A stretch of 64,000 nucleotides of DNA from Actinacidiphila alni (GTDB taxonomy: Bacteria > Actinomycetota > Actinomycetes > Streptomycetales > Streptomycetaceae): assembly GCF_900112845.1 (NCBI RefSeq), contig NZ_FONG01000001.1, positions 372,001 through 436,000 on the forward strand, in the 5' to 3' direction. Position numbers and translations under genes: made by a program. Below the pieces are notes generated by a model. That model was not told the DNA's origin and searched no databases. It saw only the letters and a list, made by a program, of their open reading frames with translations. Positions 35,913 to 44,840 of the stretch are shown piece after piece (position 1 is the stretch's first letter; each line of letters starts with the position of its first letter).

Positions 35913-35956
35913 CGCGCCGTGCCGGACCCGCCGTCCGACAGGTCCGGCACGGCGCG
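35913..35956 (-). terminator. Strong terminator hairpin of the GH92 gene
   Basis: Perfect 16-bp arms (starting CGCGCCGTGCCGGACC) around a 12-base loop, beginning 6 bp after the GH92 stop on the minus strand. Confidence 0.75.
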
Positions 35957-35961
35957 GGTGA

Positions 35962-38900
35962 TCAGCCCAGCCCGATGGCGAAGACGTGCAGGCTCGTGTT
36001 GTCTGGCAGCGTCACGCTCTTGAGGTGCTTGCCCGTCGGCACGGTGAACGGTGTCGTCGCGAACACGTACGCCGCCACCCCGGTCTTGTCCCGCTCGTTG
36101 CGGTGATCGGTCTTGGCCACAAGCGAGTTGCCGAGCACCGGATCGGTTCCCTTGCCCGGCAGGGTCCAGTCGCCGAACGACAGGTCGGCCGTCGCGGTCG
36201 TCCCGTCGGTGAACGTCACCTGGGCGGTGCCCTGCTGGTCGCCGTTGGTGGCCGAGCCGACGAACAGCAGTCGCGAGGCGTCCGCCGCGCCGTCACCGAG
36301 GTCGATCCTCTGGCCGTGGGCGGCGACGTTGTCAGGCCGGCCGGACGGGGCGTCCGGCCAGGTGAAGGAGGTGCCCGACGCCTTCATGGTGGCACCGCTG
36401 TCCAGTCCGGCCGCCGCCAGTGCCTCACGGGAGTAGCTGCTGCCGCCGCCGTCGAAGTCCGCCGACGCGCGGTCGCTGTCGGGCGAGACGCCTACGTTGT
36501 CGTACCCCGCCTGGAGGCTGTTCTCCGCGGCCACCAGCACGGTGGCCGTCGTGGTCACGGTCGATCCGCCGCCGACGCCCGCCTTCACCGTCAGCGGGAT
36601 GTCGTAGTACCCGCCGGGAGTACTGCTCGCGGCCCGGACGGTCAGCGCCACCGTGCCCGCCCCGGTGGCCCGGTCGAGCCGCACCCGGCCGCCGGACGGG
36701 GTGACGGTGAGACCGGCGGGAGCCTTGGCGGTGACGCTGGCACTGTGCGCCCCGGCCAGGCGCTGGACGTGAACGGTGAGCTGCGCGCCGTCGCCGCCCG
36801 GTGCGACCGTGGACTGGTTCGGGGTCGCGGTGGCCAGGATGTTCTTCTCGCCGGTCCGATACGAGGGCGCGGCGTCCTTCGAGGACGCCGCCCAATGGGT
36901 GTCCGGCGTGTCGGACAGGGAGAAGTCCAGGACACCGCCTGTGGCCGTCACCGAAGCGGGCAGGTAACTATGCTTCCAACTCGACCCGTTGAGGGCCAGC
37001 CGGTGGACATATGGCGTGCCGGCCGACGCCTTCGGCGCGCGGATGTCCAAGTCCTGTCCGTTGCCCGGCAGATCGATCACCGCGCGGGTGAACAGCGGGC
37101 TGTGGACGGCAAGATCGGCCGTACCCGGAGTCGCCGGGTACACGCCGAGCGCCGCCCACACGTACCACGAGGACTGCGCGCCCAGGTCGTCGTTACCGGG
37201 TTCGCCGTCCGGGGTCGGGCTGAACAGGGACGTGGCGATCGACCGCACCGTGCGCTGCGTCTTCCACGGCTGGCCCACGTGGTTGTAGACCCATGGCACA
37301 CCGAAGTTGATCTCGTTGCCCGCCCACATGTACGGCACGTTGGGGCCGGCGTTGAGTTCGCCGAAGAAGGCGTCGAGCCGGTCGGCCGCCGCGGACTCGC
37401 CGCCCATCGAGGTGATCAGGCCCGCCACGTTCTGCGGGACGAGCCAGTTGTACTGCGCGGCGTTGCCCTCGTCGTACCCGTCCTGGCCGAACGAGCCGTC
37501 CGCGGGCGCCTGGAAGCCGGTCTTGTCGGGGAACCGGCCGTCCTCGCCGCGCGGTTCGAGGTAGCCGCTCGCGGGGTCGAGGATGTTCTGCCAGTTCTGG
37601 CCGCGCCGCGCGAACTCGGCGGCGATGGATTTCTGTCCGGCCGCCCGTGCCAGTTGCGAGATGGCGAAGTCGTCGATGGCCCACTCCAGCGTCTCCGACG
37701 CGCCGGTGTGACCGTGGTCGGCGAGGGAGGCGTCGTTGTTGGGGGCGTAGCCCCGCTCGACGTAGTCGGCGACTCCCGGCCTCTCCTGGTACGCGCCTGG
37801 AGTGGTGTCCACCGAAGTGGCGCCTTTGACCAGGTACTTCAGCGCCGTCTTCAGGTCGAAGTCGCGGGCGCCGTACGCGTAGAGGTTGGCGATCAGCGGC
37901 ACCGAGTTGTCGCCGGTCATCTGCCCCGTGGTGGAGTTGGCCAGTGGCCAGCGCGGCCACCATCCGCCCTGCACCGCGTCGTTCACGAGTGACTGGGCCA
38001 TGTCGCTCGCCTGCCGGGGGAACAGCATCGCCTGGAGCGGGGCCAGTGAGCGGTAGGTGTCCCAGTCGGAGAAGTTGGTGTACTGGGCGTGTCCCTTGGG
38101 CAGTGTGCGCACCTTGCCGTCGAAGCCGATGTAGCGGCCGTCCGCGTCGTTGAAGGTGTTCGGGTGCATCAACGAGTGGTAGAGCGCCGTGTAGAACGTC
38201 TTGAGTTCGTCGGTGTCCTTGCCCGCGACCCGAACCTTGCGCAGCGCGGCCGTCCACTCGGCGCGGGTCTGTTCGCGCAATGCTTCCAGGTCCCAACCGG
38301 GCACCTCGGCAGCCATGTTGGCGAGGGCGCCGGCCACCGAGACGTACGACATCGAGACTTTCGCGCGGACGGTGCGGGCCCCGCCGTCACCGAAGGTGAG
38401 GTAGGCGCCCGCGTGCGCGCCGTCCGCCGACGACGAGTCCTCGTTCACCGTCGAGCCGTCCCAGGTGCCGTGCGCGGTGAACGGCTGGTCGAACTCGATC
38501 GCGTAGTGGACGGTGTACTCGTTGCCCTTGTCGCAGAAATTGCCCGTGGTCACCGATCCGGTGACCTCGCGGTCGCCGACGATCCGCACGTCGGCGTCCT
38601 TGTCGCCGTTGAGGCTGCCGCCGCTCTTGACCAGCAACTGGGCCGAGGCCGCGTTCGCGGGGAAGGTGAAGGAAGCCAGGCCGGTACGGGTGGCGGCCGT
38701 CAGTTCCGCCTGTACACCGGACGCGTCCAGGGTCACGGCGTAATAGCCGGGATCGGCCGTCTCACCGGTGTGGGTGAAGTGCTCGGTCAGATCCCAGGGG
38801 TGGTCGCCCACGGCGCCGGTGATCGGCAGGATCGGTACGTCCCCGAAGGCCCGGCAGCCGACCGAGGCGTGATCGACGCTGAAGCCGCGGATCTGGTCGT

Positions 38901-39189
38901 CGTGGTACTGGTACCCGGCGTAGGAGTTCGAGGTGTCCGGCGAGAACTGCATCATGCCGAACGGGGTGGCGGGACCGGGGAAGTTGTTGATCTCGCCCAC
39001 GGTCGAGCCGCCACGGCCGGTGCCGATGAGGGGATCGACGTACGCGGCCGGGTCGGCGACCAGGCCGGTGCTGGAGGAGGTTGCGGTGGACAACGTTGTC
39101 AGAGCCGATGACGGCCCAGCCGCCACCATGGCGAGCACGGCGCCGAGCCCTGCTGCCACGGTGGCGCGTGCCACTCTTCGTCGGTTCAT
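35962..39189 (-). CDS. Secreted GH92 alpha-mannosidase
   Basis: 1075 residues from ATG 39189 after AGGAG. Signal peptide NRRRVARATVAAGLGAVLAM. The GH92 body runs to about residue 760: DPLIGTGRGGSTVGEINNFP, FGMMQFSPDTSNSYAGYQYH, the (alpha/alpha)6 barrel, and the motif GNDDLGAQSSWYVWAALGVY near the active site. GH92 enzymes are calcium-dependent exo-alpha-mannosidases. After it come a NEW3-like Ig domain (about 800-895) and a C-terminal beta-sandwich that may bind sugar. It lies just downstream of the GH76 gene, its likely partner. Confidence 0.93.
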   Translation of the reverse strand: MNRRRVARATVAAGLGAVLAMVAAGPSSALTTLSTATSSSTGLVADPAAYVDPLIGTGRGGSTVGEINNFPGPATPFGMMQFSPDTSNSYAGYQYHDDQIRGFSVDHASVGCRAFGDVPILPITGAVGDHPWDLTEHFTHTGETADPGYYAVTLDASGVQAELTAATRTGLASFTFPANAASAQLLVKSGGSLNGDKDADVRIVGDREVTGSVTTGNFCDKGNEYTVHYAIEFDQPFTAHGTWDGSTVNEDSSSADGAHAGAYLTFGDGGARTVRAKVSMSYVSVAGALANMAAEVPGWDLEALREQTRAEWTAALRKVRVAGKDTDELKTFYTALYHSLMHPNTFNDADGRYIGFDGKVRTLPKGHAQYTNFSDWDTYRSLAPLQAMLFPRQASDMAQSLVNDAVQGGWWPRWPLANSTTGQMTGDNSVPLIANLYAYGARDFDLKTALKYLVKGATSVDTTPGAYQERPGVADYVERGYAPNNDASLADHGHTGASETLEWAIDDFAISQLARAAGQKSIAAEFARRGQNWQNILDPASGYLEPRGEDGRFPDKTGFQAPADGSFGQDGYDEGNAAQYNWLVPQNVAGLITSMGGESAAADRLDAFFGELNAGPNVPYMWAGNEINFGVPWVYNHVGQPWKTQRTVRSIATSLFSPTPDGEPGNDDLGAQSSWYVWAALGVYPATPGTADLAVHSPLFTRAVIDLPGNGQDLDIRAPKASAGTPYVHRLALNGSSWKHSYLPASVTATGGVLDFSLSDTPDTHWAASSKDAAPSYRTGEKNILATATPNQSTVAPGGDGAQLTVHVQRLAGAHSASVTAKAPAGLTVTPSGGRVRLDRATGAGTVALTVRAASSTPGGYYDIPLTVKAGVGGGSTVTTTATVLVAAENSLQAGYDNVGVSPDSDRASADFDGGGSSYSREALAAAGLDSGATMKASGTSFTWPDAPSGRPDNVAAHGQRIDLGDGAADASRLLFVGSATNGDQQGTAQVTFTDGTTATADLSFGDWTLPGKGTDPVLGNSLVAKTDHRNERDKTGVAAYVFATTPFTVPTGKHLKSVTLPDNTSLHVFAIGLG

Positions 39190-39292
39190 GCGGGTGCTCC
39201 TGAAACTGTCGAGGGTTGAGGGGCGGGAGTTGAGGGCCGGGGCGGTCGCAGCGGTCGGCTGTCGGTGGGGGCCGGGGCAGGGGAGCCTTCCG

Positions 39293-39329
39293 AAGGGTCC
39301 TTGAAAGGGTCCTTGAGGAGGGTTCTTGA
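39293..39329. repeat. 12-bp tandem direct repeats between GH76 and GH92 genes
   Basis: AAGGGTCCTTGA occurs twice head to tail (39293-39304, 39305-39316), followed by a degenerate third copy (GGAGGGTTCTTGA). The unit core AAGGGTCCTT is nearly palindromic. It lies 104 bp upstream of the GH92 start and 34 bp past the GH76 stop. Confidence 0.6.
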
Positions 39330-39362
39330 CCGGTGGCGAAATGCCGTGCCCGGCCCGGCGGT

Positions 39363-40847
39363 TCAGCTCTCGGCGGCGTTCAGCAGGTCGACCGCGCTGT
39401 GCTGGCAGCCGTTTCCGGTGCCGGTGTAGTCGCCCGCCCAGTGCGGGCCGTACTGCGCCAGCGTGTTGCGGTCCTTGGCCTTGAGGGTGGCGGCCTGTCC
39501 GTCGAGGTAGTCGCTGTACGGGTGATCGCTCAACTCCTTGTTGAGGATGCCCAGTCCGCGGATGTACTCGCCCTTGAACGAGTCCCCGTTGGACACGCAC
39601 CCGGTGCCGTCCGGCTCGTAGGGCTCGTGCAGTGTGCCGCCCGGGTTGAGGTAGGAGGAGGATGTGGACGCGTCGGCCAGGGTACGGGCCGCGGTCAGCA
39701 ACGAGTCGTCACCGGTGGCCCGGTGCAGTTCGGCGAGTCCGCCGAGGATGACGCCCTGGTTGTACGTCCAGGTGACCTGGTTGTTGTTGACGCAGCCGCT
39801 GGCGAGGCCGTCGTTGATCGTGTTCCCGGAGTTGATCATCCCGCTGTCCTTGAACCACGACCACTCGTCCTCGGCCCGCTGGAGATACGTGGTGTCGCCG
39901 CTGATCCGGTTGTGCAGCGCCGCGGTGAGCTGGAGGTACAGCTCGTTGCTGATCGCGTTCTTGTAGTCGGAGTTGGTGCTCCAGACCACTCCGCCGCCGC
40001 AGGTGGAACTGTCCCACATGGTGGCGATGTGGTCGGCGTCCGCCTTCGCGGTGTCCAGGTAACGGGTGTCCCCGGTGACGTCGTACGCGTCGACCCAGGC
40101 CAGTCCCCACCAGCCGGTGTCGTCCGCGTACTCGTTGCGGAAGTCGCCCCCCTGGGCGGACTTGAGTTTGTCGTATGTCGTGGAGATCGCGTACTTGTAG
40201 CTCGTCATGCCACTGGTACGCACGTTGTCGATGATCGAGGTGAGCGCGGTCGCCGAGGTCCACCAGCCGTTGAACTCGCCGGTGCCCTTGTCGTAGTCCA
40301 TCATCAGCGCGGTCGCGGCGGCGGTGCTGTCGCTCCAGGCGTTGCGGTTGACCCGGGCCCATCCCGTGCAGACGGTGATGGACGCGCCGTTGGTACGGGC
40401 ACAGGCGCGGAGGGCCCCGACGCCGGCGTTGTTCCAGTCGTCGACGTTGTACATCTGGCTGCGCCAACCGGCGCTGCCCGTCGGCGTCCAGGTGTCACCC
40501 AGCTTGCTGCCGTCGTCCCAGCTCCTGCCGCCGTCGTAGGACCGGTCGAGCCAGAGTTCGTCGCCCGTCGAGCTGCTGTCTATGGAGGCCCAGCCCATGA
40601 CATCGTTGTCGGACAAATGCAGGGTGATAGTGCGGCCGTTGCTGGTGGCGGTGACCGCCGACCGGTCGCTGGTGGCGTGGCTCGGGTCGCGCGCATCGCA
40701 ATAGATGTCGCACACCGATGAGTTGGCCGCGCGCGCGGCGGGGGCCAGGCCGACGACGGAGCCGATCAGCGCCAGGACGCCGAGCGCGGCCGGGACCACT
40801 CGGCGACGCGGTCGCGCCGTGGCGGCGGGCTGCGGTGTTGGGGGCAT
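39363..40847 (-). CDS. Secreted GH76 endo-alpha-1,6-mannanase
   Basis: 494 residues from ATG 40847. A basic start and hydrophobic core (RRRVVPAALGVLALIGSVVG) with cleavage at ARAA form the signal. An N-terminal lectin-like region of about 120 residues (VCDIYCDARDPSHATSDRSA) precedes the GH76 barrel. The paired catalytic Asp motif is EYADDTGWWGLAWVDAY; TWTYNQGVILGGLAELHRAT is also conserved. GH76 cuts alpha-1,6-mannan backbones such as the yeast cell wall. The adjacent GH92 would trim the side chains, so the pair fits yeast-mannan use. Confidence 0.92.
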   Translation of the reverse strand: MPPTPQPAATARPRRRVVPAALGVLALIGSVVGLAPAARAANSSVCDIYCDARDPSHATSDRSAVTATSNGRTITLHLSDNDVMGWASIDSSSTGDELWLDRSYDGGRSWDDGSKLGDTWTPTGSAGWRSQMYNVDDWNNAGVGALRACARTNGASITVCTGWARVNRNAWSDSTAAATALMMDYDKGTGEFNGWWTSATALTSIIDNVRTSGMTSYKYAISTTYDKLKSAQGGDFRNEYADDTGWWGLAWVDAYDVTGDTRYLDTAKADADHIATMWDSSTCGGGVVWSTNSDYKNAISNELYLQLTAALHNRISGDTTYLQRAEDEWSWFKDSGMINSGNTINDGLASGCVNNNQVTWTYNQGVILGGLAELHRATGDDSLLTAARTLADASTSSSYLNPGGTLHEPYEPDGTGCVSNGDSFKGEYIRGLGILNKELSDHPYSDYLDGQAATLKAKDRNTLAQYGPHWAGDYTGTGNGCQHSAVDLLNAAES

Positions 40848-41251
40848 GCTCCTTCTTCCTTCGGGATGAGGCGGGCTGTGCCGGGGTGTGCTTCGCGTGC
40901 GAGGTGTGCGATGCAACGGTGCGAAGCGGAACACTGGTGTCAGGAAAGCCCATTGGGCTGGGGACATGTCAATGGTTTCGGCGGAACAGAATGATCGAAG
41001 CCGATCCGAGGGCGGCTCGTACGGATCGTCGAGCGGTCCGTGGGAGCGACTTGGGAATGTGGACCATGTGGGGCAGGCGCCGACGGACCCCGGGGGGGCG
41101 ACCGACAAGAAATGCCAGGTCACGGTCACGATCCAGAGTCTCCACCGGACTCGGAACGGTTCAGTCCGAGTTCGTGGCTGTCTAGGACAGGATCAGACCT
41201 GTCTCGTACCTATCGTTGTTGTCCGCAACCGACTTCAGCGAAAGGACCGCG
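40848..41251. promoter_or_regulatory. Divergent promoter region between GH76 and VOC genes
   Basis: A 400-bp gap holding both promoters. The clear element is the inverted repeat GACAGG-N6-CCTGTC at 41186-41203, 49 bp before the VOC start, sized like a TetR- or MarR-type operator. No gene is seen. Confidence 0.45.
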
Positions 41252-41785
41252 ATGCCCGAGCAGACCAGCGCCGCGCCGGAGGGCTATACCGCCGTTGCGC
41301 CCTGGGTCGTCACCGACGACACGGGGGCCTTCCTCGACTTCGTCACCCAGGCGTTTGGTGGTGAGGAACTCGGGCGGGTGTCGACCGAGGACGGCTTGAT
41401 CGGTCACGCTGAGATCCGAGTCGGCGACACCGTGGTGTTGGCCTTCGACCGACACGCGGACTGGCCGACCATGCCGAGTCTGCTGCGTGTTTTCGTCGCC
41501 GATGCGGACGAGGCGTTCTCGCAAGCCGTCACAGCCGGAGGCCATGTCGTCACTCCTTTGGCGGACAACGCTTTCGGACAGCGCGGAGGGCGTATCAGGG
41601 ACCCCTTCGGCAACATCTGGTGGGTGGTCAGCCGCATTGAGGACGTTCCTGAGGACGAGATGTGGAAGCGGCTGCAGGAGCCGGTGTATGCCGAGGCCAT
41701 GCGTGTGGCTCAGGCGACACTCGACGCCGAGCTCAGCGGTCGACGTCACGGACGCAGCAGCGCGCCTGTCGAAACAACCAGCTGA
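41252..41785 (+). CDS. VOC (glyoxalase/PhnB-like) family protein
   Basis: 177 residues from ATG 41252 after AAAGGA. One vicinal-oxygen-chelate fold is visible: VAPWVVTDDTGAFLDFVTQA, GHAEIRVGDTVVLAF, VFVADADEAFSQAVTAGG and RIRDPFGNIWWVVSRIED. Members are metal-dependent lyases or dioxygenases, or bind antibiotics. PhnB-like proteins of this type often have no known substrate. Confidence 0.88.
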   Translation: MPEQTSAAPEGYTAVAPWVVTDDTGAFLDFVTQAFGGEELGRVSTEDGLIGHAEIRVGDTVVLAFDRHADWPTMPSLLRVFVADADEAFSQAVTAGGHVVTPLADNAFGQRGGRIRDPFGNIWWVVSRIEDVPEDEMWKRLQEPVYAEAMRVAQATLDAELSGRRHGRSSAPVETTS

Positions 41786-41796
41786 CGGGTTCACGG

Positions 41797-42213
41797 TCAA
41801 GATCGCCGCCCTGCTCGCGGCGGTCCGGTAAGAGCCGTCGCGGTGCGTTGTTCCCCGAGCGCACGGGAAAGTCGGTCACGGAGTTGTCGGTTCTCCTCGG
41901 AGAGCTGCCGGACGCGGGCGTTCGCTGCTTCGAGGCGTCGAATCAGGGAAGCGTCGGAGGTGCGCTGCCGTGCGGGAACCGAGGAGTCTGGGCCGCGACG
42001 GTGTGCTGTCCGTAGGCGCTCGATCTCCGCGCGCAGGTCCGGCTGGGTATAGAGCCACGAACGGGACACATCGGCCTGTTTCGCGATGCTCTCGAAGGTG
42101 ACCGGCTCGCCCGCTGCGTCGAGGGTGCGGAGGGCCTGGACGGCCTTGGCGCGGGTGTACTCGCCGCGGCGGCGGGCGGCGTCGATGATGTGCTGGTTGT
42201 TGTCAGCTCGCAT
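41797..42213 (-). CDS. DUF6262 / TnpC-like transposition accessory protein
   Basis: 138 residues. The start MRADNNQHIIDAARRRGEYT, a helix-turn-helix region (VTFESIAKQADVSRSWLYTQ) and a C-terminal coiled coil (ANARVRQLSEENRQLRDRLS) match the small third protein of Tn554-type elements that use two tyrosine-recombinase transposases. It appears intact. Its start overlaps the end of the recombinase fragment by 11 bp, as in complete elements. Confidence 0.75.
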   Translation of the reverse strand: MRADNNQHIIDAARRRGEYTRAKAVQALRTLDAAGEPVTFESIAKQADVSRSWLYTQPDLRAEIERLRTAHRRGPDSSVPARQRTSDASLIRRLEAANARVRQLSEENRQLRDRLSRALGEQRTATALTGPPRAGRRS

Positions 42214-42560
42214 CGGCGGTTGCCTCCGCCTGTCCCGGGTCAGATTCCAGACCGGTGATGATCTTCTCCAGGTTTCCGAGGACCTGGCGGTTCGTCTCGA
42301 CTGCGCGCGCCTGGCCGCGGGCCTCGGCGGCGGAGACGATCTGCAGCAGTTGCTGTCGTTGTTCTCGGTGCTGCGGCAGGAACTCGGGGGCGGTGACGAA
42401 CATCGGGCATGTCAGGCAGGCGTTGGCATGCCGACAGACTATGCCTTCGCCGCCTCCCAACTTCATTCTCCAATGATCAGCAAGGGGTGCTCGCCAGCTG
42501 GGTAGCAGTGCCGTCGCCTCGGTCAGGGCCTCAGCGAGGTCGAACGTCAATGCCGGGCCA
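42203..42560 (-). pseudogene. C-terminal fragment of a Tn554-type tyrosine recombinase (TnpB-like)
   Basis: About 115 codons remain, with HANACLTCPMFVTAPEFLPQ then HREQRQQLL and NRQVLGNLEKIITGLE. This Cys-rich tail and closing helix are typical of the second transposase in Tn554-like elements. The catalytic integrase domain, some 500 residues, is missing; sequence upstream of about 42560 is unrelated. The element cannot move by itself. Confidence 0.7.
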
Positions 42561-42637
42561 GTCCGTGGGTCTTCGCTCCGCTTGTGGCCGGCGTGACCCT
42601 GCTCGCTGCCTTCGTTGGGGGAGGAACCACGCGGCTA

Positions 42638-42670
42638 GTGCTGTGACCGCGAAGGTTCGCCGGGTTGCTG
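42638..42670. repeat. IS terminus-like sequence, copy A
   Basis: GTGCTGTGACCGCGAAGGTT followed by CGCCGGGTTGCTG closely resembles 43345-43378 in the same orientation. It looks like the end of a streptomycete IS element left without its transposase. Confidence 0.45.
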
Positions 42671-42796
42671 GGGCTGTCCTTGATCGCTGTCCAACCGGCG
42701 GCACGTGGTACGTCTCCAGCGAAGTGTTGTCGTGTTTCCGGTGTAGCGTCCGGGCCGAAGTCGGGTTGATGTTCTGCGGTTGACGGAGGCGGGCGG

Positions 42797-43345
42797 ATGA
42801 CGAGTACGGCAGGCGTCGGAGGACAAGCGCGGCTGGTGAACGCCGAACTCGACGCGCTCAAGGGTGCCCTGGACCACCAGCGCGCGCACGTTCTCGGGAT
42901 CCTCGAAGGGCTCTCGGAGGATGATCTGCGGCGGCCGGTGTTGCCCAGCGGTTGGAGCTGCCTGGCCTTGCTGCGCCACCTCACCCTGGATGTCGAACGT
43001 TTCTGGTTCCCCGGGGTGATCGCGGGCGAGCCGGATGTGGCTGGGCAACTCGCGGCAGGGGCGGAGGCGCACTGGTACGTACCCGAGGGGATGACCAGCG
43101 GCGAGGTCTTCTCCGACTATCGGGCGGCCATCGCCCGCGCGGACGCGGTACTCGCCGCTGCCGGCCTGGAGCAGGAGCCCGCCGCGTGGCCCGTGGAGAT
43201 CTGGCCGACCTGGCGGCTGCCTGACGTGCGGCACATCGTGATCCATGTGCTCACCGAAGTCGCCTGCCATTGTGGCCACTTGGACGCGGCACGCGAACTC
43301 ATTGACGGCACCACCTGGCTCGGCGGCAACCCTTACGCCGGATAG
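42797..43345 (+). CDS. DinB family protein (DUF664-like)
   Basis: 182 residues, ATG after GGAGG. The DinB four-helix fold is visible: ALDHQRAHVLGILEGLSEDD, the first metal-type His in LALLRHLTLDVERFW, and the later HIVIHVLTEVACHCGHLDAA with the His pair. In actinobacteria DinB proteins are often metal-dependent, mycothiol-linked transferases, but the role of this one is unknown. It is flanked on both sides by IS-end-like repeats in direct orientation. Confidence 0.87.
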   Translation: MTSTAGVGGQARLVNAELDALKGALDHQRAHVLGILEGLSEDDLRRPVLPSGWSCLALLRHLTLDVERFWFPGVIAGEPDVAGQLAAGAEAHWYVPEGMTSGEVFSDYRAAIARADAVLAAAGLEQEPAAWPVEIWPTWRLPDVRHIVIHVLTEVACHCGHLDAARELIDGTTWLGGNPYAG

Positions 43346-43378
43346 TCCTGTGACCGAGTGAGGTTCGTCGGGTCGTCG
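43345..43378. repeat. IS terminus-like sequence, copy B
   Basis: GTCCTGTGACCGAGTGAGGT followed by TCGTCGGGTCGTCG matches copy A at 42638 with a few differences. It precedes the transposase fragment at 43501 by about 120 bp, so it is probably that element's left end. Confidence 0.45.
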
Positions 43379-43500
43379 GGCCGCAACAGCGAGCGGGCGT
43401 CCGCCCCATCGGATGCCCCTTTGGCTTCGGACGCGGGCGCGTTCTTTGCGTTCGGCGGCCAGGACATCGTGGTGGCGGGCATTGGCGTTGCGCCGGCGCA

Positions 43501-43740
43501 GGTAGGCGTGACCACCTGCGCCGATGGCTCGCCCAGCGCGGCGTCTGCCACCGCATCGCCCGCAGAGGCATCGAGTCCTCCCAGCGCCTGGGACGCCACC
43601 GCTGGGTGGTGGAACGCACCGTGTCCTGGCCGGCCGGTTGCCGCCGGCTCCACCGCCGCTACGAACGCAAAGCCGAACACTTCCTCGCCTTCGCCGGGAT
43701 CGCCGCAGCCCTCATCTGCATACGTCGGCTGAACAGGTGA
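43501..43740 (+). mobile_element. IS5-type transposase C-terminal fragment
   Basis: The frame reads DHLRRWLAQRGVCHRIARRG, IESSQRLGRHRWVVERTVSW and RRLHRRYERKAEHFLAFAGI before a stop at 43738. This is the C-terminal third of an IS5-family DDE transposase, including the catalytic Glu region (VVERTVSW). The first two thirds are missing and replaced by short unrelated sequence after copy B of the IS end, so the element is internally deleted. Confidence 0.78.
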
Positions 43741-44579
43741 GGGGGGCCAACAAGGGACTCAGTCGGCGAGCAGCGCGCAACCGACGATCGCTTCCAAGCG
43801 AGAGAGGAGAACTGGCGTGAGATCTTCCAGACCTCTGTCCTGGTCACGTACCTCGATCGTCACCCCAGGCCACACTGACCACGCAGCTGCGCGCAGGCAG
43901 AACCTCCAGCAGCCAGAATTTGATCTTCAATACCTGCTCTTCATTGAGCTCAAGGCTGTCGTCCTGCGCGATGAGTCGGATCACTCAGACACAGTAAAAC
44001 GCCAAAGGAAACGGCGTCTTAGCAGTATGGGTTGCTGCTGAAGACCCGGGTGTCTTCCAGACTGACTCAGCGGCTGGCGACACCGGCGCCCACGCGGATC
44101 CGCCGCCCGACAAGTCGACCAGTTTTGCGGAAAGGGTGCCGGCCGCCGCCGATAATACGGACACTCCCTGGACATATGTCGTGAGATCGTGCCCTTGACG
44201 GCGTGATCAATGTATCCGAATGCCCCTGCTCCGCTCGAATGAAGGGCAGTTGCGGCCGTACGGAAGGTGCCGGAAGTCCGCACGGCCACGCAGTGCCGTT
44301 GGTCCGCTCACAGCAGACACGGCGGAATGGGTCTGAGGTCATGAGGTCGCGGCAACCCTCAGCCACCACCTGGCCGGCGTTCCTGGACTTCCCTCGCCGT
44401 CCTCCGGCATGTCCGCGACCCTGCGCAGACCGTAGGAGCCGGACAACTCCGCACTCGGCTGAAGGAATCGTGGTCCCCGGCGGAATCGCGCTGACCTGCG
44501 GTTTTTCCGTAGTCGTGGTCCCCAGGTGGTCCCAAGGGTCGTGACGCCCCATCACATGGAAACGGTTGCCGACAAGGCG
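43741..44579. other. 840-bp region without a recognisable gene
   Basis: Base composition is lower in GC than the neighbours, especially around 43900-44020. Short frames occur on both strands, none with a convincing product. A hairpin ACGCC-N8-GGCGT lies near 43997-44014. The region separates the IS remnants from tRNA-Pro and may be decayed foreign DNA. Confidence 0.4.
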
Positions 44580-44622
44580 AAGGGCCCGCTGACCTGGCCA
44601 AATGCCAGTCCAGCGGGCCCTT
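44580..44622 (-). terminator. Terminator of tRNA-Pro
   Basis: AAGGGCCCGCTG pairs with CAGCGGGCCCTT around an inner imperfect hairpin. It begins about 10 bp past the tRNA 3' end on the minus strand. Confidence 0.7.
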
Positions 44623-44631
44623 CGTGCACCG

Positions 44632-44705
<74 letters not shown>

Positions 44706-44840
44706 GTGCTCGGTCGGTCGGGGCGGGCCCCGGTGACCTTGCACGAGAACGATACCGCACCTCCGGGGGTGTTTGTGCGCACAGGTGGGTGGGCGGGTAT
44801 TCGGTTGCGGGCGGGCGGGGCGGGTGGATAGGAAGCTCGC

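Noticed and set aside
43817-44041. 74-codon frame containing LQYLLFIELKAVVLRDESDH, faintly like HD-domain phosphohydrolases
   Set aside because: The resemblance is weak, the metal-binding HD motif is absent and the frame has poor codon bias. I treat the region as non-coding.
44203-44544. 113-codon frame next to tRNA-Pro
   Set aside because: No ribosome site, atypical codon use and no recognisable protein.
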